64,000 nt of DNA from NCBI GenBank assembly GCA_964561025.1, contig CAZLNM010000001.1, forward strand, positions 1 through 64,000. The letters run 5' to 3'. This stretch comes from JAAZNF01 sp964561025. GTDB taxonomy: Bacteria; Myxococcota; B64-G9. The notes below the pieces were generated by a model that was not told the origin of the DNA, searched no databases, and was given only the letters and a program-made list of their open reading frames with translations. The position numbers were made by a program, and so were the translations under genes. Positions 17,505-25,965 of this stretch are shown one piece after another (the stretch's first letter is position 1; every line of letters starts with the position of its first letter).

Positions 17505-18818
17505 GTGCATCGCCATCTGCTCGCGGCGGCAATCCTGGCGCTCTTCGGCGCGGCCTGCAGCTCGACGGAGACGCAGGAATACCTGGAGCGCTTCTTCCCC
17601 ATCATCAACGGCGAGCCCGACACCAACCCCGCCCACGCCGCGGTCGTCGGCATGGAAGCCGGCGACGGCGGCGCCAACGGGTGGATGTGCTCAGGAACAT
17701 TGATCGCCCGCCGCGTGGTCATGGTGGCCGCCCACTGCGTCAACCCCGAGGCCGGCATCACCGCCCCGCCGGAGCACATCATCATCAAGTTCGGTAACAG
17801 CATGTTCGAGGGCATGGTGGCCCGCAAGGTGAGCGCGGTGTCGGTCCACCCCGAGTGGGACAGCGCCAACATCATCAACGACATCGCCCTGCTCCGGCTC
17901 GAGAGCGATCCTCCCGCGGGGATCGAGCCCATCCCCTACCTCCCTGCCAGCGAAAAGCTCACCAGCAGCGACGTGGGCCTGGCCATCGAGTACGTGGGTT
18001 TCGGCAGCACCATCCCGGGCGGCGGCGGCGAGGGGACCAAGATGCACGTCACCAACAACCTGAGCGTGATCTGCCCCGGGCCGAGCCGCTGCCGCCAGGC
18101 CAACCCGCGCACGATCTGCACCGACATGGATCCGGGCGGCACCTGCAGCGGCGACAGCGGCGGGCCGGGGCTGGTGCTGCGCGCAGGAAAGGAGTACGTG
18201 GCCGGCGTCACCTCCTACGGTGACGGCTATTGTACCTACATGGCCTGCTCCACCAAGGTGGACGAGTTCGAGGATTTCATTCTTTCCTTCCTGGGCCGGC
18301 GCCAGGGCGAGGCCTGCGCCCTGGACGAGGACTGCGAGACCGGGGTGTGCAGCGACGGGGTGTGCTGCGAATCTCGCTGCCCGCTATGCCACACCTGCAA
18401 CCAGGCGGGGAGCCTGGGGGTGTGCCAGCCGCTCGCGGACGGGGAGAGCTGCGACGACAACACCGTGTGCAACGGCCGGGAAGTATGCCAGGGCGGAACG
18501 TGCCAACCCGGCACCCCGCTCTCCTGCCAGGACAACGTCGCCTGCACCAAGGACCGTTGCGACCCGGTAGAGGGCTGCGTGTTCGCCCCCGTCGCCCTGG
18601 AGTGCTGGGACGACGACGCCTGCACCGAGGACGTGTGCGACCCGGACCAGGGTTGTCTGCACCCGCCAGCGCCGGACGGCACCTCCTGCGGGCCCGGCAA
18701 GTCTTGCCGCAAGGGCAAGTGCTCCGGCGGAGGCTCCGGCTGCGCCACCGCCCCGGGCGCCGGTCTCTGCCTGCTGCCGCTGCTTCTCGCCGCCTACCGG
18801 CGTCGGCGCCGCTCCTGA
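17505..18818 (+). CDS. Secreted chymotrypsin-fold serine protease with two Cys-rich repeats
   Basis: The third protease of the family in this window, 437 residues. The GTG at 17505 is preferred to a TTG at 17472 because GGAGG lies at 17494-17498 and a lipoprotein leader (L-F-G-A-A-C) follows. The triad is His77 (VAAHC), Asp126 (NDIALL) and Ser218 (GDSGGP), with Gly at the specificity position. The Cys-rich tail is the shortest of the three, with two CT.D.CDP..GC modules. The C-terminus has GSGCAT, a hydrophobic stretch and RRRRR, a degenerate MYXO-CTERM form. The last 25 bases overlap the convergent otsA gene. Confidence 0.9.
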   Translation: MHRHLLAAAILALFGAACSSTETQEYLERFFPIINGEPDTNPAHAAVVGMEAGDGGANGWMCSGTLIARRVVMVAAHCVNPEAGITAPPEHIIIKFGNSMFEGMVARKVSAVSVHPEWDSANIINDIALLRLESDPPAGIEPIPYLPASEKLTSSDVGLAIEYVGFGSTIPGGGGEGTKMHVTNNLSVICPGPSRCRQANPRTICTDMDPGGTCSGDSGGPGLVLRAGKEYVAGVTSYGDGYCTYMACSTKVDEFEDFILSFLGRRQGEACALDEDCETGVCSDGVCCESRCPLCHTCNQAGSLGVCQPLADGESCDDNTVCNGREVCQGGTCQPGTPLSCQDNVACTKDRCDPVEGCVFAPVALECWDDDACTEDVCDPDQGCLHPPAPDGTSCGPGKSCRKGKCSGGGSGCATAPGAGLCLLPLLLAAYRRRRRS

Positions 18819-20311
18819 AGGGTGCCCGCCCCTTCTCGCAACGATTTCGCATCCACCGGAAAATCGTCCAGGTCGCGACGGAAGGCCGCGTGCAGGAAGA
18901 GGTCCAGCCACCAGAAGATGTCGTGGCGCCGGATCGAGCGGCGCATCGGCCGCATACGCCGGTGGCGCTCCGCCCAGTCCATCCGGCAGGCGCGGGCGAT
19001 GGCGTCGGCCACCCCCTTGACGTCGTAGGGGTTCACCGTCAGCGCCCAGTGATGAAGCTGCGCCGCGGCCCCGGCGAACTCGCTCAGGATGAGCACGCAG
19101 TCCTCTTCCAGGCTGCAGGCGCAATACTCCTTGGCCACCAGGTTCATGCCGTCCTTGAGCGGCGTCACCAGGGCGATGCCGGCGGCCCGATAAAAGGCCG
19201 CCAGCTCGGTGGGGGAGAGGTTGCGGTACAGGTAATGGATGGGGACCCAACTGCCGGGCCGGGTGTACTGGCCGTTGATGCGGCTCACCGTCTGCTCGAT
19301 GCGCAGGCGTAGCTCGTGGTAACGGGGGATGTCGCCCCGGCTCGGCACCACCACCTGCACCAGTGTCACCCGGTCCTGCAGCGATGGGTTGTGCTCCAGG
19401 GCGTACTGGAAGGCCTGCAAGCGGTACAGGATGCCCTTGGTGTAGTCCAGGCGATCCAGGCCCAGGATGAGCTGCCGGTGGTGCAACGCCTCCTGGAGCC
19501 GCTCGACCTCCCACAACACCGACTCCTGCCCGGCGGCGTGCTCGAGGGCGGCGAAGTCGACGCTGATGGGGAAGTGCCCCAGCCGCACCGTCCGGCCGCC
19601 GAGGCGGATCGACATCACCTGCGACCGTCCCGAAAACGCGGCCTGCGGCGCCAGCACCTCGAGGCACTGGAGGAAGTTGTGGCGATCGCGCCAGGTCTGA
19701 AAACCGACGAGATCGAACTCGAGCAGGGCATAGACCAGCTCCTGGCGCCACGGCAACTTGAAGAAGATGTCCGGCGGCGGGAACGGGATGTGCAGGAAGA
19801 AGGCCATGCGGTTCCGCAGCCGCAGGCGCCGCAGCTCGCGCCCGAGCAACATCAGATGGTAGTCATGCACCCACACGAAGTCCGCCGGCCGGGCGGCGCC
19901 GCGAACCGCGGCGGCGTACTTGCGGTTGACCGCCACGTACGATTGCCAGTAACCGGGGTCGAAATTGCACATCGACTGCAGATCGTGAAACAACGGCCAG
20001 ATGATCTCGTTGGAGAACCCGAGGTAGAACTTCTCGATGTCGTCGGCCGACAGCATCACCGGCACCAGCCGGTACCCCGACTGGCCTTGCGAGCGGCTCA
20101 GCACGCGCCGCGCGGCGGCCTCTTCCTGAACGGCACCGGGCCAGCCGATCCAAACCCCGCCCCGGTCCTTCAAGGTGGGGAGCAACGCCGACACCAGCCC
20201 GCCGGAACCCGGCACCAAGCGCCACCCCTGCCGCTCGTCCTTCTCCACCACGAAGGGGAGACGGTTCGAGACCACCACCATCCTGCCGGCCGGCCGGTTC
20301 AGCGGGTTCAT
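18794..20311 (-). CDS. otsA: Trehalose-6-phosphate synthase
   Basis: GT20 glycosyltransferase joining UDP-glucose (or another NDP-glucose) to glucose 6-phosphate, the first step of trehalose synthesis. The 505 residues show VVVSNRLPFVV at the N-terminus, the donor-site loop PGSGGLVSALLP, VWVHDYHLMLL, LGLDRLDYTKGI, and the C-terminal LVTPLKDGMNLVAKEY with the acceptor and donor binding residues. It lies 12 bp after otsB and is probably in the same operon. Its 3' end overlaps the end of the convergent protease gene by 25 bp. Trehalose synthesis points to osmotic or desiccation stress tolerance. Confidence 0.95.
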   Translation of the reverse strand: MNPLNRPAGRMVVVSNRLPFVVEKDERQGWRLVPGSGGLVSALLPTLKDRGGVWIGWPGAVQEEAAARRVLSRSQGQSGYRLVPVMLSADDIEKFYLGFSNEIIWPLFHDLQSMCNFDPGYWQSYVAVNRKYAAAVRGAARPADFVWVHDYHLMLLGRELRRLRLRNRMAFFLHIPFPPPDIFFKLPWRQELVYALLEFDLVGFQTWRDRHNFLQCLEVLAPQAAFSGRSQVMSIRLGGRTVRLGHFPISVDFAALEHAAGQESVLWEVERLQEALHHRQLILGLDRLDYTKGILYRLQAFQYALEHNPSLQDRVTLVQVVVPSRGDIPRYHELRLRIEQTVSRINGQYTRPGSWVPIHYLYRNLSPTELAAFYRAAGIALVTPLKDGMNLVAKEYCACSLEEDCVLILSEFAGAAAQLHHWALTVNPYDVKGVADAIARACRMDWAERHRRMRPMRRSIRRHDIFWWLDLFLHAAFRRDLDDFPVDAKSLREGAGTLQERRRRR

Positions 20312-20323
20312 CCGAACCCCCTT

Positions 20324-21142
20324 TTACCACACCCACGTCCCGAGGTAGGCGAGCAATTCCGCCGGTGGCCGGAGCGTCCTCTCCGCGGCGGTCGGGGCAC
20401 GTCGCGCTGCCACCCGGATCGCCTCTCCGCGCCGGCGCATTCGCCGGAAGGCCTCCTCGTCGGCGACGTCGTCTCCCAGGTAGGCCACCCGCTCGCCGGG
20501 GAGCGCCCGTGCCAGGAGCTCGTCCACCACCACGCCCTTTCCTCGCCCGCGAGCGATGATCTCGATCCCCGCGGCAAACTCCAAAAGCTCGAGCCTTCCG
20601 GCGCGACACACCGTTCGCCAGCGCCGCCGGCCTTCGGCAAGGATAGCCGCGGCGCGCGCCGCCGGCAACCCTCGCACATGCAACGCCAGCGAGGCGGGTT
20701 TCACCTCTAGACGGGCGCCGCGCGCCAGCAGATCCGCCGCCGCCTCGAGCGCGCGACGCAGACTCGTGCCACATCCGGCGGGGAGAGGCAGGCGGGTATA
20801 GCAGCCGTGGGCGAAGTGCTCCCAACCGTGGCACGCCCACACCTCGACCGGCGCCGGGGGAGTGAACACCCGGAGCAGGTCCTCGACACTCCTCCCCGTC
20901 ACCACCACCACGCGGGTTCGCGGATTGGCCGAGATGCGCGTCAGCAATCGGTGCACCCCGGGCCAGGGCCGGGCCCGGGCCGGATCCCGCCGGAAAGACG
21001 CCAGCGTGCCATCGTAATCCAGCATCAGCAAACCGGCGCCAACACAGCCCTCATCCATGGGGGTACGGCGGCGCCGGCCGCGCCCCAGCTTCTTCGCCTC
21101 CTTGGGCCCGCCGGGCGGACGGGCGACTCTTGTGCTGCTCAT
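20324..21142 (-). CDS. otsB: Trehalose-6-phosphate phosphatase
   Basis: HAD-superfamily phosphatase releasing trehalose from its 6-phosphate. The 272-residue protein has motif I DYDGTLA with the nucleophilic Asp, motif II VVVTGRS, the conserved CHGWEHF segment, and motif IV YLGDDVADEEAF. A second ATG at 21058 (MDEGCVG), nearer the catalytic core, gives a shorter and equally plausible product. The basic N-terminal extension is unusual. It is downstream of a tiny membrane protein gene (16-base gap) and upstream of otsA. Confidence 0.93.
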   Translation of the reverse strand: MSSTRVARPPGGPKEAKKLGRGRRRRTPMDEGCVGAGLLMLDYDGTLASFRRDPARARPWPGVHRLLTRISANPRTRVVVVTGRSVEDLLRVFTPPAPVEVWACHGWEHFAHGCYTRLPLPAGCGTSLRRALEAAADLLARGARLEVKPASLALHVRGLPAARAAAILAEGRRRWRTVCRAGRLELLEFAAGIEIIARGRGKGVVVDELLARALPGERVAYLGDDVADEEAFRRMRRRGEAIRVAARRAPTAAERTLRPPAELLAYLGTWVW

Positions 21143-21158
21143 GTCTCGCCTCGCGGCA

Positions 21159-21335
21159 CTAGGCGCAGGAAGAGCGCGTGGCGAGTAGCAAGACCAACAG
21201 CACGAATGGCAGCCCCCAGAACAGCAGAGCGAATTTCCCGGCGCCCATCCTCTTGGTGGCGGGAGCCGCGGCCCCCTGCGATTTTCCCAGTTCCGAACCG
21301 ATCGTCAAACCGCGCGCAGTATTCTTGGTATCCAT
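21159..21335 (-). CDS. Small single-pass membrane protein
   Basis: A 58-residue protein with a strong ribosome site (GGGAGGAAAA ahead of the ATG). The N-terminal half is polar (MDTKNTARGLTIGSELGKS). The second half is one hydrophobic helix (FALLFWGLPFVLLVLLLAT) ending in R-S-S-C-A. I recognise no family. It stands 16 bases before otsB on the same strand, so it is likely the first gene of the otsB-otsA operon. The real ribosome site and clean signal support a true gene. The longer reading frame that extends upstream of this ATG is not supported. Confidence 0.6.
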   Translation of the reverse strand: MDTKNTARGLTIGSELGKSQGAAAPATKRMGAGKFALLFWGLPFVLLVLLLATRSSCA

Positions 21336-21408
21336 GATTTTCCTCCCGCGCGAGAGGCGGCTCTGCCTCTCGACGCCACGTGCACTTGCGTCGTTTGAGA
21401 AAATCCAC

Positions 21409-21702
21409 TCAGCGCGAGCGTCGGGGAGGACGAAAGATATCGAGAGGGAACGGCGGGCGCAGCCGTCCCGGGAGGTCACCGGGAACGCTGGTGAACAACT
21501 CGAGCCCCGGCCCGTCCAGGGCCATCTCGCTGGAGAACGCCGGGGCGTCGAGCAGCGGGGCCGAGACGGGCTTTTCCAGGGGCGAGGCGGGGACCTGGGA
21601 CACCGGCCGGATCACGTCCGCGTGCGCTTGAAAATCGAGGGGCGCCGGGCTTTCGATAGCCGGCAAGAAGAGCAACGCCAGGATGGCCGCCCACTTCCTC
21701 AT
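21409..21702 (-). CDS. Small exported protein, function unknown
   Basis: A protein of 97 residues with a clear signal peptide (MRKWAAILALLFLPAIE). The mature part is short, Pro-rich and without Cys or a recognisable domain. It ends with an Arg/Pro-rich segment (PPFPLDIFRPPRRSR). The ATG at 21702 is chosen because the signal peptide begins there. An upstream in-frame ATG at 21777 would reach into the antiporter gene. It lies between the antiporter and the small membrane protein on the same strand. The function cannot be guessed. Confidence 0.5.
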   Translation of the reverse strand: MRKWAAILALLFLPAIESPAPLDFQAHADVIRPVSQVPASPLEKPVSAPLLDAPAFSSEMALDGPGLELFTSVPGDLPGRLRPPFPLDIFRPPRRSR

Positions 21703-21754
21703 GTGTCCAATATAACACGCCGCGAGAAGATGCCAAGCGGAATCGGCGACTTGC

Positions 21755-22984
21755 CTATGATTTTCTTTCGCGAACATTTTCGTTCGTGGCCAGCGGCGGC
21801 GCCTCGGCGAGGTGCGGCGCCTCGGCGAGGTGCGGCGCCTCGTAGTCGGGTGGCGGCGTGTGCAGCAGCAGCCCTGGCAGAAGGGTGTTCACCACGGTGT
21901 AGAGCCCCAGCCCGCCCACCAGCCAGCCGGGGGCGTCGAAGCGCTCCCGCAGGATCTGAGCCAACACCAGCGTGAACACCAGCGATGGCAACAACGTGAC
22001 GCCGACCCGCATCCCCTGCCACAGGTTTTCCTTGAGCACCAGGCGCCGGTGCAGCGCGACCAGGGCGACTCGCAGCGGCAGAAACAGCACGGCGAATCCG
22101 ACCGCGGCAAGGAGCGCCATCGGCCCGAAGTCCGCGGCGCGGAACATGAACCCCGCCTTGAAGAAGTAAAAGGGCGTGAACACCGAGGCGAAGGCCTCCA
22201 CCGCGTGCAGCATTCGCTCGGAGGACATGGCCGGGAGCTTTTCGCGGAAGCGCTGCGTCGCCAGACCCACAATGAAGGCGCCCACCAGATAGTACACCCC
22301 GAGGTGCTTGGTGGCGTAAGCGCACACCACGGCCAGCATGATGAGGAAGGCGAACTCCGAACGCGGAGCGAACGGGGCGATGCGCTGTGCAAAAAGGCGA
22401 AACAGCACGGGCACCACGAGGAGCAACAACACCAGCGCTCCGCCAGCCAGGACGAATTGCGGGATCGAGCTCGAGTGCATCACCACGAAGAGGGCGAGCA
22501 GGGCGAGCATCTCCGCGGCGATGGCCTTGGACTTGACCCAGAAACGCCCTTGCTCTGCCAGACCGAACGAGCTCAACGAATCCAGGATGAACCCGGCCGA
22601 CGGAGTGAGCAGGGCGAGTCCCGCCAGGGCCGCCACCCGCCACTCCAGATCAAAGGCGGCCGAAAGCAGCCAGGAGACCAGCGAGAACACCGCCGCCTGG
22701 ATTCCCAGGTGCTGGGCCAGCACGCCCGCGTTCTGGCGCAGCTCGCCGAAGCGGACCTCCATTCCGGCGATGAGGAACAGGGCCACGATGCCGAAGGTGC
22801 CGAGCAGCGAGACCACCGCGTCGTCCGGGAACAGCCCCGCCAGCGAGGCGATGATGCCCAGGAGCAGGCTGGTGATGGCGCCGGGCAGCCGGAAGCGTTG
22901 CAGCGCCTTGGGGACGACGAACAGGCCGAGCACCAGCACGATGTACAGCGCGTCGTGTCCCACGTCCCTCCTCCATCGAGCCAT
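21755..22984 (-). CDS. CPA2-type cation:proton antiporter
   Basis: A 409-residue inner-membrane protein made up almost wholly of hydrophobic helices, matching the Na+/H+ or K+/H+ exchanger family. Conserved-looking segments are ALLTPSAGFILDSL, a variant of the usual TPS motif, and VGAFIVGLATQRFR. There is no C-terminal TrkA-N domain. Instead the tail carries APHLAEAPHLAEAPPLA, encoded by an 18-bp tandem repeat. The start is not certain: a GTG at 22957 (VGHDALY) preceded by GGAGGAGGG is possible. The ion is unknown. Confidence 0.85.
   Translation of the reverse strand: MARWRRDVGHDALYIVLVLGLFVVPKALQRFRLPGAITSLLLGIIASLAGLFPDDAVVSLLGTFGIVALFLIAGMEVRFGELRQNAGVLAQHLGIQAAVFSLVSWLLSAAFDLEWRVAALAGLALLTPSAGFILDSLSSFGLAEQGRFWVKSKAIAAEMLALLALFVVMHSSSIPQFVLAGGALVLLLLVVPVLFRLFAQRIAPFAPRSEFAFLIMLAVVCAYATKHLGVYYLVGAFIVGLATQRFREKLPAMSSERMLHAVEAFASVFTPFYFFKAGFMFRAADFGPMALLAAVGFAVLFLPLRVALVALHRRLVLKENLWQGMRVGVTLLPSLVFTLVLAQILRERFDAPGWLVGGLGLYTVVNTLLPGLLLHTPPPDYEAPHLAEAPHLAEAPPLATNENVRERKS
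21799..21841. repeat. 18-bp tandem repeat in the antiporter 3' end
   Basis: A unit of the form GCGGCGCCTCGGCGAGGT is repeated about two and a half times. It lies in frame inside the antiporter tail and encodes the A-P-H-L-A-E hexapeptide repeat. Slippage would change the tail length without breaking the frame. Confidence 0.8.
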
Positions 22985-23011
22985 GAAAGCACGCCGCGGC
23001 GCGCCGTCCCA

Positions 23012-24739
23012 TCATCCGCCACCGGGCAGGCGGAAATCCACCAGCCGAAGCTGCACCCCCAGATTTCCCTCCCAGGCGTTGACCTCCGGCCGGTAGGCCA
23101 CGTCCATCCGTTCGAGCACCTGGGGCAGGCGGTCGCCCAGCCGAAAGCCGATGGCGTCGAACGTCCGCTCTCCATCTTGCAGCAGGAGTTTGAGGTGGTA
23201 CGGCGGTTCGCGTCCCACCACTCGCGCGGATTTCACCCCGAGGTTGGCGCCCAAAAACAGCGGCTCGGGGTTGCCCGGCCCATGGGGCTCCAGGGCGGAA
23301 AGCTCCCCGACGGTCTCGAGCGACCACGCACCGGGCGGCACCTCGCCGTCCAGGCGCAGCGTCCGGCCACCCTTCGCGCCGGCGCGCTGGGCCTCGAGGA
23401 CGCGCAGGAAGGCGCGGCGGAAGACCTCCAGGCTCTCGCGCCGAACCGTCAGGCCGGCCGCGGCCCGGTGCCCCCCGAAGGCCACCAGGTGCTCCGCGCA
23501 ACCCTGCAGGGCCTCGAACAGGTGGACGTCCTCGGTGCCACGCGCCGAGCCGCGCCCCTCGTCGCCTTGCATGGCGATCATGGCCACCGGACATCCAAAC
23601 CGCTCCACGAGCCGCGAGGCCACGATGCCCACCACGCCCACGTGCCACCCCTCCCCCGCCAGCACCAGGCCCCCCCTTTCGCCGCGCTCGAGCTCGGCCT
23701 GGGCGAGCCGCAGCGCCTCCTCGAAGATGCCCTGTTCGATGGCCTGCCGCTCGCTGTTCGCCTGGTCCAGCTCCCGGGCCAGGGTCAGCGCGCGGGAGTA
23801 GGAGGAGGTGGTGAGCAGCTCCACCGCCAGATCGGCCTTGCCCAACCGGCCGATGGCGTTGAGCCGCGGGGCCAGGCGAAAGACTACCTGGGCCGCGCTC
23901 ACCGTGCCGCCCCGCAGCCCGGCGACTTCCTTCAGCGCGGCCAGCCCGGGCCGGCGCCCGGCGGCCAGCTCCCGCAGGCCGAACTGGGCCACCACCCGGT
24001 TCTCGTCCGAAAGCGGCACCACGTCGGCCAGGGTGCCCAGGGCCACCAGGTCCAGGTACTCGCGCAGGTTGGGCTCCTCGCAGTCGGCGAAAAGCCCGGT
24101 CTGGCGCAAGCGGGTCCGCAGCGCCATCACCAGGTTGAAGGTGACGCCCACCGCGGCCAGGTCCTTGGCGGGAAAAGCGCAGCCGGGCTGGTGGGGGTTG
24201 AGCAGCGCCAGCGCCTCCGGCAACTCCTCCGAGACTTGGTGGTGGTCGATCACCACCACGTCGAGGCCCAGGGAGCGCGCCAGGGCGATCTCGGCCCGGT
24301 CGCTGCTGCCACAATCCACGGTGATGAGCAGCTTCGTGCCGGAGGCCGCGATTTGCCGGAGCCCCTCCGGGTTCAGCCCGTATCCCTCCTCCACACGCGA
24401 TGGGATGTGGAAGGCGCACAAAAGACCGATCCGCTGCAAGAAGAGCTTGAGCAAGGAGGTCGACGTCACCCCGTCCACGTCGTAGTCGCCCCAGATGGCG
24501 ACGCTCTCCTGCCGGCGCAGGGCAGTCACCAGCCTCTCCACCGCGGCCTCCATGCCACGCAGGAGACCGGGCTCGTGCAGATCCTTGAGCGACGGGGAGA
24601 GAAAGCGCCGCGCCGCCTCGGCCGTTTTCACGCCGCGAGCGAGCAGCAGCGCGCCCAACATCTGGCTCACCCCCGCCTCCCGGGACAGCGCCGCTGCCGC
24701 CGCCGCGTCGGGCGTTTGGATCTCCCAGCGGCGCGCCAT
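23012..24739 (-). CDS. recJ: Single-stranded-DNA-specific exonuclease RecJ
   Basis: 5'-3' single-strand DNA exonuclease used in recombination and mismatch repair. The 575 residues contain the DHH-family metal motifs DYDVDG (motif I), DCGSSD (motif II) and IDHHQ (motif III), and the DHHA1-type GGHRAAAGLT near residue 430. The C-terminal OB-like domain follows. The length is normal. The gene lies just after secF on the same strand, an arrangement (secD-secF-recJ) seen in many bacteria. It is probably part of the long queA-tgt-yajC-secDF-recJ run. Confidence 0.96.
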   Translation of the reverse strand: MARRWEIQTPDAAAAAALSREAGVSQMLGALLLARGVKTAEAARRFLSPSLKDLHEPGLLRGMEAAVERLVTALRRQESVAIWGDYDVDGVTSTSLLKLFLQRIGLLCAFHIPSRVEEGYGLNPEGLRQIAASGTKLLITVDCGSSDRAEIALARSLGLDVVVIDHHQVSEELPEALALLNPHQPGCAFPAKDLAAVGVTFNLVMALRTRLRQTGLFADCEEPNLREYLDLVALGTLADVVPLSDENRVVAQFGLRELAAGRRPGLAALKEVAGLRGGTVSAAQVVFRLAPRLNAIGRLGKADLAVELLTTSSYSRALTLARELDQANSERQAIEQGIFEEALRLAQAELERGERGGLVLAGEGWHVGVVGIVASRLVERFGCPVAMIAMQGDEGRGSARGTEDVHLFEALQGCAEHLVAFGGHRAAAGLTVRRESLEVFRRAFLRVLEAQRAGAKGGRTLRLDGEVPPGAWSLETVGELSALEPHGPGNPEPLFLGANLGVKSARVVGREPPYHLKLLLQDGERTFDAIGFRLGDRLPQVLERMDVAYRPEVNAWEGNLGVQLRLVDFRLPGGG

Positions 24740-24761
24740 GAGGAAACCCGGGCCGTCCGGC

Positions 24762-25937
24762 TCAGGCGGGTTTCATCTTCTTGGATAGGCTTTCGAACTG
24801 GAGCGTGAGCGCGGAGGCGATGTAGATGGAGGAGTAGGTCCCGACCACGATGCCGATGGTCATGGCGATGGCGAAGTCGCGGATCTCGCCGAAGCCCATG
24901 AACAAGAGGCCCAGCAGCGCGAGCTCGGTGGTCAGCGAGGTGAGGATGGTGCGGTTGAGCACCTCGTTGAGCGCGGTGTTCATGATCTGGTCGAGCGGCA
25001 GCGAGCGCAGCCGCCCCATGGTCTCGCGGATGCGGTCGTACACCACGATGGTGTCGTTGATGGAGTAGCCGATGACGGTGAGCACCGCCGCCAGGAAGGT
25101 GAGGTTCATCTCCAGGCCGAACGCCGCGAACAGCCCGATCACGATGAAGGCGTCGTGGACGAGCGCGATCACCGCGCCCGGGGCGAACATCATGTTGAAG
25201 CGGAAGGCGATGTACACCAGGATGCCCACGAAGGCGTACAGCATGGCCAGCAAGGCGTCCAGCCGCAGCTTCTCGCCGACCTCGGGGCCCACGAACTCCA
25301 CCTTGCGCACCTCGGGCTTGGCCTCCGGGAACGACTTGGCCGCCGCCTGCTCGATCTGGGCCGCCACGCCGGTCATGAGGACCTGGTAGCGGAACTCCCC
25401 CTCCCGGGTCGGGGCGCGGATGCTGACGGTGGCCAGATCGGGCTTCTTGAGCTTCTCGGCCAGACCGACCAGGGTGTCCTTCAGCTCCTGGGCCGAGCGG
25501 AGCGAGGTGAAGGTGACCCCGAACTGGTCGCCGCCATCTCGATCGTACTCGAAGCGCGCGATCCCCTCCGTGTACGCCTCGCGCAGGGCGGCCTCGAGGG
25601 CGGCGGCGTCCTCCGGCGACAGGATGGCGATACGCTCGATGCGGATGATGAAGGCGGCCTTGCCCTCCTGGCCCAGGCCGCTGTTCTGGATGGTGGCCTT
25701 CTTGTAGCCGAGGTCCGCCACCAGCTTTCGCACCGCGCCGATGTCCACGTTCTTGTCGAACTCGAGGTCGATGACCGTGCCGCCGGCGAAGTCGATGCCC
25801 CAGTTGATGGAGTCGTTGAGGTAGCGCACCACGAACACGCCGAGGCAGCTCAGCCACACCACCAGCGAGACGATCAGGAAGGTCTTGCGCTTTCCCATGA
25901 AGTCGATGTGCATCGAACCAGGCTTGAAGAATTCCAT
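24762..25937 (-). CDS. secF: Protein translocase subunit SecF
   Basis: Inner-membrane component of the SecDF complex, which uses proton flow to pull exported proteins through SecYEG. The 391 residues include the N-terminal segment with INWGIDFAGGTVIDLEF, a periplasmic domain, and the conserved membrane part with VLTVIGYSINDTIVVYDRIRE and ALNEVLNRTILTSLTT. It follows secD with 28 bases between them. The periplasmic domain is longer than in E. coli, as is common in deltaproteobacteria. Confidence 0.96.
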   Translation of the reverse strand: MEFFKPGSMHIDFMGKRKTFLIVSLVVWLSCLGVFVVRYLNDSINWGIDFAGGTVIDLEFDKNVDIGAVRKLVADLGYKKATIQNSGLGQEGKAAFIIRIERIAILSPEDAAALEAALREAYTEGIARFEYDRDGGDQFGVTFTSLRSAQELKDTLVGLAEKLKKPDLATVSIRAPTREGEFRYQVLMTGVAAQIEQAAAKSFPEAKPEVRKVEFVGPEVGEKLRLDALLAMLYAFVGILVYIAFRFNMMFAPGAVIALVHDAFIVIGLFAAFGLEMNLTFLAAVLTVIGYSINDTIVVYDRIRETMGRLRSLPLDQIMNTALNEVLNRTILTSLTTELALLGLLFMGFGEIRDFAIAMTIGIVVGTYSSIYIASALTLQFESLSKKMKPA

Positions 25938-25965
25938 GGCTTGTCCTCCGATCCCCTGCCGGCCG

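Noticed and set aside
21812..24808. Long plus-strand open frame of 998 codons.
   Set aside because: It is antisense to the antiporter and recJ genes and shows the composition of a GC-rich shadow frame. No ribosome site or domain supports it.
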